DNA of 64,000 nt, from NCBI RefSeq assembly GCF_014202905.1, contig NZ_JACHHY010000012.1, positions 1-64,000 on the forward strand, read 5' to 3'. The notes below the pieces were generated by a model that had not been told where the DNA came from, did not search any database, and worked only from the letters and a program-made list of their open reading frames with translations. Below are positions 6,959 through 14,539 of this stretch, one piece after another (within the stretch, counting starts at the first letter, position 1; each line of letters starts with the position of its first letter). Source of the stretch: Chitinivorax tropicus. GTDB lineage: Bacteria; Pseudomonadota; Gammaproteobacteria; Burkholderiales; SCOH01. The position numbers and the translations under genes were made by a program.

Positions 6959-8347
6959 CTACTTGAGTTTGGCTGATGCGTCCCGCAGTGCGGTACGAAG
7001 CCCTTCTTCGACCACTGGGTGGTAGAACGGCATGTCCAGCATCTGGTCGATGGTCAGTGACTGCTGATATGCCCAGGCCAGAGTGTGGGCGATGTTTTCA
7101 GCACGGGGGCCGATCCATTCTGCACCCAGGAAGCGCCCGCTCGCCTGGTCGGCATAGACATGCATCAAACCCTTGTTTTTCAGCATGACCCGGCTGCGGC
7201 CCTGGTCCTCAAAGCTGACCTCGCCGGTGACGAAGCCATTGGCTGGCAGATCGGCAAAGCGCTGTCCTACCATGGCGATCTGTGGGTCGGTGAAGACCAC
7301 CGCGATGGGTGCGCGTCGATGGCCGGGTTTGACATCTGGGTAGTGGGCGGCATTGGTGCCAGCTGTTTTGCCTTCGTCAGCAGCCTCATGCAGCAGCGGT
7401 AGATGGTTGTTGGCATCACCCGCGATGAAGACGGATGTGCGACCGCACTGTAAGGTATGTGGGTCGAATACCGGCACGCCCTTGCTGTCCAGCTGCAGCT
7501 GGGTGTGCTGCAAGTCCAGTCCTTTGACATTCGGAACACGACCGGTTGCCACCAATACGTAGTCGAAGCGCTCGGTCACCGCCATTTGATTTGATGCTTG
7601 ATAGCAGATGATCGCTTCATCGCCATCGCGTGCCATATCAAGGATTGTCGCATCCGGGTCCAGATGGAATGCCTGTTGGAATGTATCGCGTGCATAGTCC
7701 CGAATGGCTGGATCAGTCAATGGCCCGACTCCGCCGCGTGCGCCGAAGACTCGAACATGCACGCCCAGTCGGCTCAGCGCTTGGCCCAATTCCAGGCCGA
7801 TCACGCCAGGGCCGAACACGGCAACACGTTTGGGTAAGGTGTCCCAGTTGAAGACGTCGTCGTTGATGATCAGACAATCACCGAATACCTGAAATGCATC
7901 GGGAATCGATGGTACGGAGCCGGTGGCGATCACAACGCTGTGTGCGTTGACCTGCGTATGCTCGCCCACATTCAAGATGAGGTTGTCGATGAAGCGGGCG
8001 TGTCCGACCAGCCGATCTTCCGCCGGGATGTTCTCGACACCTTTCAGGACGAAGCTGACAAAATGATCCCGCTCACTTTTGACCCGGCCCATCACCTGGT
8101 GCCCATCGATGCGGATGGTGCCATCGATATGTACGCCAAATGGTGCAGTGTGGTGTGCCTCGTGGGCGGCCTCGGCTGCCGCGATCAACAATTTGGATGG
8201 CATGCAACCAACACGAGCGCAAGTGGTGCCATAGGGGCCGCTTTCAATGATGACGGCGCGCTTGCCTGCCGCCCTGGCAGCCCGGTAGGCAGCCAAGCCT
8301 GCGGTGCCTGCGCCAATTACAGCAACATCGGTATGAAGAGTGTTCAT
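6959..8347 (-). CDS. Dihydrolipoamide dehydrogenase-like flavoprotein disulfide reductase
   Basis: 462 residues, a full-length class I pyridine nucleotide-disulfide oxidoreductase. It has the FAD motif GAGTAGLAAYRAA near the N-terminus, the redox disulfide in TTCARVGCMPSK (Cys about 43 and 48), an NAD-binding motif (FGPGVIGLELGQ), a second FAD motif (FIAGDANNH) and a C-terminal HPVVEEGL with the catalytic His-Glu pair. No lipoyl domain precedes it, and no pyruvate or 2-oxoglutarate dehydrogenase E1/E2 genes are nearby. Instead it follows the Prx-Grx gene on the same strand, as in Neisseria, so it may supply electrons to a peroxidase system rather than to an E3 role. The reducing partner is not shown by the sequence. 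Confidence 0.88.
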   Translation of the reverse strand: MNTLHTDVAVIGAGTAGLAAYRAARAAGKRAVIIESGPYGTTCARVGCMPSKLLIAAAEAAHEAHHTAPFGVHIDGTIRIDGHQVMGRVKSERDHFVSFVLKGVENIPAEDRLVGHARFIDNLILNVGEHTQVNAHSVVIATGSVPSIPDAFQVFGDCLIINDDVFNWDTLPKRVAVFGPGVIGLELGQALSRLGVHVRVFGARGGVGPLTDPAIRDYARDTFQQAFHLDPDATILDMARDGDEAIICYQASNQMAVTERFDYVLVATGRVPNVKGLDLQHTQLQLDSKGVPVFDPHTLQCGRTSVFIAGDANNHLPLLHEAADEGKTAGTNAAHYPDVKPGHRRAPIAVVFTDPQIAMVGQRFADLPANGFVTGEVSFEDQGRSRVMLKNKGLMHVYADQASGRFLGAEWIGPRAENIAHTLAWAYQQSLTIDQMLDMPFYHPVVEEGLRTALRDASAKLK

Positions 8348-8461
8348 TTTGCATCCTTGGATTCTGTGTTGACATCATGCAATGGCATTCAGAAGGCTGC
8401 CCCCAAGGGGCAACCTTGAAACTGCCATCGACCAGGCGATGATGTTGCCCTGCGGCAACGC

Positions 8462-9193
8462 TTACTTGGCGAGGAATTTCTCGACGTCTTCCGCACCGCC
8501 GATCAACTGGCCGTTGATGAAGACCTGAGGGGCAGTCATCTTGCCGGCGACGGCGCCCAGTACCTTGCCGCGCACTTTGTGATCCAGCGGCAGGTCGATG
8601 TAGTCATAGCCCTGGTCAGCCAGGAGCTGCTTGGCTTTGGCGCAGAATGGGCAGCCATCTTTGGAGAGCACGACAACCTGATCCGGCTTTTTGGCATCGG
8701 GCGCGACATGGGCCAGCATGGTGTCGGCATCCGATACTTTAAATGGGTCACCTGGTTCCTGCGGCTCGATGAACATCTTCTCGACCACGCCATCCTTGAC
8801 CAGCATCGAGTAACGCCAGCTGCGCTTGCCAAAGCCCAGGTCTGCTTTGTCCACCAGCATGCCCATGCCCTCGGTGAATTCGCCGTTGCCATCAGGAATC
8901 ATCATGATGTTGTCGGATTCCTGATCCTTGCTCCACTCGTTCATCACAAAGGTATCGTTGACCGATACGCACAGGATGCTGTCCACGCCATGTCTGAAGA
9001 ACACAGGTGCCAGCTCGTTGTAGCGTGGCAAGTGGGTTGATGAGCAGGTGGGTGTGAACGCACCGGGTAAGGAAAACACCACGACAGTTTTGCCTTTGAA
9101 CAGGTCATCACTGGTGATGCTTTTCCATTCGTTGTTTTCACGGATGCGAAAGGTCACTTGTGGGATGGATTGGCCTTCATGGTTGTGCAGCAT
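8462..9193 (-). CDS. Peroxiredoxin-glutaredoxin hybrid protein
   Basis: 243 residues. The N-terminal part (about 1-165) is a Prx5-type peroxiredoxin with peroxidatic Cys in [15 protein letters not shown] (about residue 50). After a short linker, a glutaredoxin domain (about 170-243) carries the active site [10 protein letters not shown] and the GSH-binding [14 protein letters not shown]. The fusion reduces peroxides with glutathione through its own glutaredoxin, as known for the Haemophilus and Neisseria enzymes. ATG with AAGGA upstream. It precedes the Lpd-like gene by 114 bases on the same strand. An ATAG-N7-CTAT element (9298-9312) about 110 bases upstream points to OxyR control, though this is inference. 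Confidence 0.93.
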   Translation of the reverse strand: MLHNHEGQSIPQVTFRIRENNEWKSITSDDLFKGKTVVVFSLPGAFTPTCSSTHLPRYNELAPVFFRHGVDSILCVSVNDTFVMNEWSKDQESDNIMMIPDGNGEFTEGMGMLVDKADLGFGKRSWRYSMLVKDGVVEKMFIEPQEPGDPFKVSDADTMLAHVAPDAKKPDQVVVLSKDGCPFCAKAKQLLADQGYDYIDLPLDHKVRGKVLGAVAGKMTAPQVFINGQLIGGAEDVEKFLAK

Positions 9194-9297
9194 GTTGCAT
9201 TCCTTAATAGTTTTGATTGATCAAACTGCTAAAATCGATAGGCTGAAGTATGGCAATGGCGCTGTGATGCGTCTAATTTATTTAAAATTAAATTTTA

Positions 9298-9312
9298 ATA
9301 GTAAAAAACTAT
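9298..9312. promoter_or_regulatory. OxyR-like dyad upstream of the peroxiredoxin gene
   Basis: ATAG at 9298-9301 and CTAT at 9309-9312, separated by seven bases, reproduce the core half of the OxyR consensus (ATAG-N7-CTAT). The flanking tetranucleotides expected for a second dyad are poor. Just left of it, TTAAAATT-A-AATTTTAA at 9281-9297 is a perfect AT palindrome. Confidence 0.35.
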
Positions 9313-9413
9313 CAAAGAGTATTGGGCCAATCACTTGCCCTAGTCGTAAAACTTGTAAAAAGCCTCACTGGTGAATTGAACTGTGTACTGGTTCAGGCCT
9401 ATGCTGCGAAGCC

Positions 9414-9451
9414 GAAAAAATGAAGGACATCATGATTCGATTCATTTTTTC
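9414..9451. promoter_or_regulatory. 11-base inverted repeat upstream of the TonB receptor gene
   Basis: GAAAAAATGAA (9414-9424) and TTCATTTTTTC (9441-9451) are perfect inverted repeats with a 16-base spacer that itself contains the palindrome ATCATGAT. It lies about 106 bases before the chosen receptor start codon. The arms contain only two G:C pairs each, so a DNA operator fits better than an RNA terminator. The rest of 9194-9556 shows nothing else beyond the OxyR-like dyad. Confidence 0.45.
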
Positions 9452-9556
9452 AAAAATCAAATAAAACAATATGTTGTTATTAATGGTGCAAAAGAAGTGC
9501 CCTTTGCAGGTGGCATGCTTGTGTTGGGCGCTGACGGGGACAGGTGGAAAATTGAG

Positions 9557-11734
9557 ATGAGCGGGCAAGTGAGAACATCCCATTGGGTGGCAGGGGCTAC
9601 CCTGGTCGTGGCATCGGCCAGTGGCTGGGCCGCAGAGTCGGCTGAGGTGGTGGAAGGCGGCAGAATCGAAGTGACCGGCCAACGCAGCTCGGACATCAGC
9701 GACCGACGCAATGAGACGGCAGGTAAGATCATTGTCGGTCGGGAGGAAATCGAGCGCTTTGGCGAGAGCAATGTCGGCAGCCTGCTCAGGCGCTTGCCTG
9801 GCATCAGCTACACCGGCAAGGCGGGGCGACCCGGTGAGATCAAGATGCGGGGAATGGGCGGTGGGTACACCCAGATCTTGATCGATGGTGAGAAAATGCC
9901 ACCCCGTGCCGGCAGAGCGGTCAGCGTGGACATGTTGCCAGCGGAGATGATCGAGCGGATCGAGATTGTCCGGAGTGCAACGGCTGAGAACAGCGCACAA
10001 GCCATCGCCGGGACAATCAATATTGTGCTGCGGGAGGATGTCCGCCGTAGTTTCACCAGCGTCCGTGCTGGCATCAATGGTGAGGCGGGGCGTGCCTCGC
10101 CTCAGGTATCCTTTCAGAAGAACGGCAAATTTGACGGAATGAGTTATCTGCTGGCGGGCGCGGTCAACCGCCGCGCACTGTTCGACGATGGTCGCGAGAT
10201 GGTGCGTCGCTTGGATTCGTCCGGGCAGGTGCTGGAGGATCAGGTCGAGTCGAGCATCCGACAGGGCTATAGCAAAGAGATCAATCTCTCCCCGCGTTTC
10301 AGCTGGCGGTGGACAAACGGGCATCAGCTGACATTGACTCCGTTCGTGATGGCCTCACGCACTCGCACTTCCGGCCAAGTGGGGCTGGATCAGCAAGTTG
10401 GCGTGCCGGTGTTTCAGACGGCGGATCAGCAGAATGAGCGCAGCAATCAGATGTGGCGATTGATGGGCAATTGGAGCCATCGGGCCGAGGATGGCCGCCG
10501 GTTGACGGCGCGAGTGAGTGGATACAACGGCCTGAGTCGAGCCAGCCGTTACCGCACCGAACGGGATGGCGCCGGGCGGCTGTCACGGTGGGTGGACGAT
10601 GATGGCAGTACGCGCTATCAAGGAGCGTCGCTGGGCGGTAAGTGGAGTACGCCGTGGCAGGATGCACATACGCTGTCAGTAGGGGGCGATGCCAGCCTGG
10701 GTATGCGGCGAGAGCAGCGCACCATCTTGGAAAACGGCGTGCCCTCCAGGCGGGAAGACGGCACCGCTCTGCACTCGCGAGAGCAGCAGATGGCGTTGTT
10801 CATTCAAGACGAATGGGAGACATCGCCCACCTTGTCACTCAATGCGGGGCTGCGATGGGAGCAGGTCAAATTGCAGGCGGATGACCACGGCAATACCCGC
10901 CGCAACCAAAGCCAGGTGCTGAGTCCTAGCTTGCACACATTATGGCGGTTTGACGAAAAGCATGGTCAGCAGTTGCGCTTCAGCCTGGCCCGCACATTCA
11001 AGACGCCCAATCTGTCCGACCTCAGCAGCCGCTTGGTCAGGTCGCATGACAACAACCCGACCAGCCCTGATTCATTGGGCAACCCTGCACTGAAGCCAGA
11101 GCTTTCGTGGGGTTACGATGTGGCTTACGAGCATTACCTGTCTGAAAATGGGCTGCTGAGCGCCAACCTGTTCATGCGCGATATCCGTGATTTGATCCGC
11201 CGCCGCACCACTCAGCGAGATGGACGATGGGTTCGCCAGCCGATCAATGTCAGCAAGGCCCGCAGCTACGGCATGGAGCTGGAGTTGAAACATCATCTGA
11301 ACGTGCTTTGGCCGCAGCTGCCTGCAGTCGAGGTGAAGGGTAACTACAGCCGCCTGTTTTCAAAGGTCTATGACTTGCCGGGGCCGGATAACCGGCTGGA
11401 TGAGCAACCCAGGCAGCTGGCCAACCTGGGCGGAGACTACCGATTCAAGGCCTCACCGTTCAGCGTGGGCATGAACGTAAGCTGGACGGGGGGCTATGAT
11501 GTGCAAACCAGTGAACAGCAACGGGCGCATATCGCAGCCAAGCAAAGCACTGACATATATATGGTATGGCACGCAGATCGTGACACCAAGCTGCGGGCTA
11601 CTGTCGGAAACATCGAGCAGCGCGATCATCGACGGGATGCGATGACAGCCAGCCCGGACGGCGGTTTGACGCAAAGTGCTGTGATCGACCCAACCCGCAT
11701 GAGCTGGAGCCTGACATTGGAGGCCAAGCTCTAG
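9557..11734 (+). CDS. TonB-dependent outer-membrane receptor
   Basis: 725 residues from the ATG at 9557. A start further upstream (9383) is open but would put 58 polar residues ahead of an evident signal peptide (VAGATLVVASASGWA-AES). Then come the plug domain (GGRIEVTGQRSS, VGREEIERFGESNVGSLLRRLPGI, GEIKMRGMGGGYTQILIDG, ERIEIVRSATAENSAQAIAGTINIVL) and a 22-strand barrel with a typical FSLARTFKTPNL segment. Such receptors import iron complexes, B12 or glycans using TonB energy. This is the group often annotated as outer-membrane beta-barrel family 3; the substrate cannot be read from the sequence. No TonB/ExbBD or ABC permease genes are nearby. A palindrome upstream suggests regulation. Confidence 0.88.
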   Translation: MSGQVRTSHWVAGATLVVASASGWAAESAEVVEGGRIEVTGQRSSDISDRRNETAGKIIVGREEIERFGESNVGSLLRRLPGISYTGKAGRPGEIKMRGMGGGYTQILIDGEKMPPRAGRAVSVDMLPAEMIERIEIVRSATAENSAQAIAGTINIVLREDVRRSFTSVRAGINGEAGRASPQVSFQKNGKFDGMSYLLAGAVNRRALFDDGREMVRRLDSSGQVLEDQVESSIRQGYSKEINLSPRFSWRWTNGHQLTLTPFVMASRTRTSGQVGLDQQVGVPVFQTADQQNERSNQMWRLMGNWSHRAEDGRRLTARVSGYNGLSRASRYRTERDGAGRLSRWVDDDGSTRYQGASLGGKWSTPWQDAHTLSVGGDASLGMRREQRTILENGVPSRREDGTALHSREQQMALFIQDEWETSPTLSLNAGLRWEQVKLQADDHGNTRRNQSQVLSPSLHTLWRFDEKHGQQLRFSLARTFKTPNLSDLSSRLVRSHDNNPTSPDSLGNPALKPELSWGYDVAYEHYLSENGLLSANLFMRDIRDLIRRRTTQRDGRWVRQPINVSKARSYGMELELKHHLNVLWPQLPAVEVKGNYSRLFSKVYDLPGPDNRLDEQPRQLANLGGDYRFKASPFSVGMNVSWTGGYDVQTSEQQRAHIAAKQSTDIYMVWHADRDTKLRATVGNIEQRDHRRDAMTASPDGGLTQSAVIDPTRMSWSLTLEAKL

Positions 11735-11787
11735 GGGGCATGGGTGAAATGGCGTACGGGGCAGAGGCCTTAGAGCCTGTTTACGCT

Positions 11788-11826
11788 CTGTATCTGCCAC
11801 TAGCAGCCGCTCTTCGGCAAATACAG
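11788..11826 (+). other. Imperfect stem-loop after the TonB receptor gene
   Basis: Arms 11788-11798 and 11816-11826 pair over 10 of 11 positions (one C-A mismatch) with a 17-base loop, 54 bases past the receptor stop. No T-run follows, so its role as a terminator is doubtful. The rest of the gap to 12028 shows nothing. Confidence 0.3.
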
Positions 11827-12028
11827 TTAGCCGAAAAATACATTATATAAATCAACATGTTGTGGTGCGATCGTTTTTTGGCAACGGCCTGATTGCTTCG
11901 CATGTTTCCCTGCTGATGTCGCCGGGGGTGTCTTTTTCTCATGCCCCAGTTACGGCATGTAGTTGATGGTAAACAGCCGCTAGGCGCTGAATTCACCCGG
12001 CGTGTGGTTGAAACTATGCCCACAGACC

Positions 12029-13330
12029 CTACCGGCGTCCGGTTTGTGGCCCCTTTTGCGTAGCAAGTTTGTGATCCCAGAATGCCGCCGCTTCCGCCAA
12101 TGCGATTTCTGGTCGCTTGCGACCGGTCACAGCCTGCTCGGTCGCCAGTTGTAGCTTCCGTAGCATCGCGTTGGCATCTGGCAGGCCTGCTACATACAGG
12201 GTGCGGATGCGCTCTGCATGGCCGGCGGCGGTCTGCACGGCTTGCTCGAAGGCCCCGCTCTGAGCGGGCTTTACCTTGAAGAATGGGTCGTTGACAGCGC
12301 CTTTGCTGGTTGGAAAGGTGCCCGCCAGCTTGGAAAAGGCCAGTTGGTTGTCGTCCCGTGTCAGGAAGCGGGCGAGTTTGATGGCCTCACCAAATGTCTT
12401 GTCATCAACCCCCTTGGGAACCGCATAGGTGAACAGCCAGCCGCCCGGTGCAATGCCGGTCGGCCCAAGCGGCACCTGGGCAACGGCTGTCTGTTGGTAG
12501 ATATGGCTGGCGTTGTCCCGGGTGCGGGACAGCGCTGTTGGCGCGGTGGCCATCATGGCCAGTCTGCCACTGTTGTATGCGTCGATGTTCTGTTGAAAGT
12601 TGTCTTCTGCGAACAGCTTGTCCTTCAAAAGTGCACCAGCCTGATAGGCATCGGCAAATCGTTTCAACAGTGCGGCATGGCGTGGTGTGTTGAATGCAGC
12701 CTTGCCGTTCTGCAGCACAGGCAACCCTTCCTGTAAGAAGATCGAGGCCATTTTGCCCAGTGGTGGCGCCAAGCCAGGTGTGCCGGTCTTCTGGCGGATC
12801 TGTTTGGCGTAATCGAGCTGGTCCTGCAAGGTCTGTGGCGGTTTGGTGGGGTCGAGTCCGGCTTGTTTGAACAGCGCTGTGTTGTAGGCAATGATGTCAG
12901 CGTTGTTATAGAAGGGGATGGCCCACAGCTTGCCATCGAAGGTGACATCCTGAATGGCTCCATCGAGGTAATAGTCTTTCTCTGTGCCGATGGCCTCGTC
13001 CAAGGGACGCAGCAAACCACGCTGGACGGCATCATAGACCCAGGGTACCTCCAGATTGGCCAGCGCGGGTGGTTTGCCCGCGCCGATGGCGGCCATCAGC
13101 CTGGTTTCAAACGCATCCCATGGTATATCCACCCATACTACATCGATGTTGGGATGTTGCTGTTCATAAAGTTTTTCAAGTGTTTCGAAATATTGGGTGA
13201 ATTTTGGTTTCAGTGAATTTGTCCAAAATTCCAGGCGTTGTTTTTCAGCCGCATCTGCAGGCTGACTCAATACCATCAGAGCTGCCAAGCTGGCTAATAG
13301 ATGACGTGAAGCTGACACGATCCACCACAT
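12029..13330 (-). CDS. Extracellular solute-binding protein, family 1 (sugar ABC type), orphan
   Basis: 433 residues with a signal peptide (LLASLAALMVLSQPADA-AEK). The body has the family-1 binding protein pattern: LEFWTNSL, a YFETLEKLYEQQHPNIDVVWVDIPW segment, PPALANLEVPWV, KLWAIPFYNNADIIAYNTALFKQAGLDPTKPPQT, and near the end GGWLFTYAVPKG. Relatives (UgpB, MalE, chitobiose-binding proteins) deliver sugars or glycerophosphodiesters to an inner-membrane ABC permease. No permease or ATPase gene adjoins it, so it must work with a transporter encoded elsewhere, or serve as a sensor. The neighbouring gene on the left is the TonB receptor in convergent orientation. GAGGG precedes the ATG. The ligand is unknown. 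Confidence 0.87.
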   Translation of the reverse strand: MWWIVSASRHLLASLAALMVLSQPADAAEKQRLEFWTNSLKPKFTQYFETLEKLYEQQHPNIDVVWVDIPWDAFETRLMAAIGAGKPPALANLEVPWVYDAVQRGLLRPLDEAIGTEKDYYLDGAIQDVTFDGKLWAIPFYNNADIIAYNTALFKQAGLDPTKPPQTLQDQLDYAKQIRQKTGTPGLAPPLGKMASIFLQEGLPVLQNGKAAFNTPRHAALLKRFADAYQAGALLKDKLFAEDNFQQNIDAYNSGRLAMMATAPTALSRTRDNASHIYQQTAVAQVPLGPTGIAPGGWLFTYAVPKGVDDKTFGEAIKLARFLTRDDNQLAFSKLAGTFPTSKGAVNDPFFKVKPAQSGAFEQAVQTAAGHAERIRTLYVAGLPDANAMLRKLQLATEQAVTGRKRPEIALAEAAAFWDHKLATQKGPQTGRR

Positions 13331-13573
13331 GATAATGCCCTCACTCGGTGATTTGGTATTGAATTGGTATGCTAATCCACCAAGGGTGCGATGGCGAGTG
13401 TTTCATGTATTTTTCTTTTAAATCAATGATATTTTACTTTTATTTCAATTTATTGCGTATCGCCGGATGTGTTTGTGATGACGTTATGAAGTATCAGTTT
13501 AGGATCACTTAAGGCGATGCCGGTTGGCAGCGTATTGGCGAGCAGATCATGCTCAAGTACAGGGAGGGCTACT

Positions 13574-14155
13574 ATGAAACCTGAAAACAAACACCTCCGC
13601 TATCTGGCGGAGCATTTACTCAATACTGGGGTGGGCGGCCTGGGCGCTAGGGAACGGGCGGCGTTATTGCGTATTTCGAAGCGGCTACAGACGCACAGAG
13701 GCGATTCGTCTTTGCATGATGAAGGCGGTATGACTTTTGGCGAGCGCCTGGCCGACCGGGTTGCAGAATTTGGCGGCTCGTGGACGTTCATCACGATGTT
13801 CGGGGCATTTCTGCTGGGGTGGGCCATTTTGAACACCGATATCCTGCGGGATCATGCATTCGACCCTTATCCCTATGTGTTCTTGAATCTGGTGCTGTCG
13901 ATGCTGGCTGCCATCCAGGCGCCGATCATCATGATGTCGCAAAACCGGCAGGCCGCACGTGACCGCCTGACGATGATCCGTGACTTTGAAGTGAACCTGA
14001 AGGCCGAGCTGGCCATCAGCGAGCTGCACTTGCGGGTAGACCACCTGACCTGGCAGATATTGGGCGATCTGGATCTGATCAAGCGTCATCTGCTGACGCA
14101 GGATGTTTCAACTCCACCCGCACCCCCAACCCAGGCAGATCATGGGAAGCTATAA
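13574..14155 (+). CDS. DUF1003 family inner-membrane protein
   Basis: 193 residues from the ATG at 13574, chosen because GGGAGG lies six bases upstream; an earlier start at 13517 has no such site. After a soluble N-terminal part (LAEHLLNTGVGGL..RERAALLRI) comes FGERLADRVAEFGGSWTFI, then two membrane helices (about 75-95 and 105-125) joined by a loop with FDPYPYVFLNLVLS, followed by QAPIIMMSQNRQAARDR. This is the DUF1003 signature. A C-terminal cytoplasmic helix with DLDLIKRHLL ends in a Pro-rich tail. Function unknown. Its 3' end overlaps the convergent small gene at 14140-14523 by 16 bases. Confidence 0.85.
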   Translation: MKPENKHLRYLAEHLLNTGVGGLGARERAALLRISKRLQTHRGDSSLHDEGGMTFGERLADRVAEFGGSWTFITMFGAFLLGWAILNTDILRDHAFDPYPYVFLNLVLSMLAAIQAPIIMMSQNRQAARDRLTMIRDFEVNLKAELAISELHLRVDHLTWQILGDLDLIKRHLLTQDVSTPPAPPTQADHGKL

Positions 14156-14523
14156 GGCCCCCAGGTGTTGACCACCTGCTCGGGGGGCAAACGTGGTGGC
14201 GGGGGCGTCACCGGTTTGGACTGAAAAGCGGGGGTGGGCTGGGATGCTTGCTCTTCGGACTTGGGCTCGGTGGCCGCAGCAGGTGCGGTGGCGTGAGCGG
14301 TCTGGCTGGCAGGCTCATGCGTTGGGGCGGCGATCGGTAGGCTGGGCTTGAGGCTAGCCAGCCTGATCTGCCGTGCGTGCAGGGACTGCACCGCCGCGCC
14401 GCTGTCGTGGCTGGCCACTGCCTTGGCATGGCCAGTTTTGGGTTTTTTGATGGTACGGGCATCTGCGGCGTTGATGGCGCTGCAGGCCAGGGCGATAAGT
14501 GCAATATATGTAACCGGTTTCAT
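14140..14523 (-). CDS. Small secreted Ala/Pro-rich protein of unknown function
   Basis: 127 residues. GGAGAG lies a few bases before the ATG, and a plausible signal peptide (MKPVTYIALIALACSAINA-ADA) starts the protein. The mature part is low-complexity, rich in Ala, Pro, Thr, Ser and Lys, with no recognised domain, ending in VVNTWGPYSFP. It lies 16 bases downstream of the FlgT-like gene on the same strand, so it is probably co-transcribed with flgT- and flgP-like genes. A role near the flagellar base in the periplasm is a contextual guess only. Confidence 0.6.
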   Translation of the reverse strand: MKPVTYIALIALACSAINAADARTIKKPKTGHAKAVASHDSGAAVQSLHARQIRLASLKPSLPIAAPTHEPASQTAHATAPAAATEPKSEEQASQPTPAFQSKPVTPPPPRLPPEQVVNTWGPYSFP

Positions 14524-14539
14524 CGGCGCTCTCCGGTGG

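Noticed and set aside
8442-8457. GTTGCC-CTGC-GGCAAC hairpin between the prx-grx and lpd-like genes
   Set aside because: No T-run on the minus strand, so it is not a convincing terminator; too short to call anything else.
9365-10324. 319-codon minus-strand frame
   Set aside because: Antisense to the well-supported plug domain of the TonB receptor; no homology visible, composition typical of a GC-rich shadow frame.
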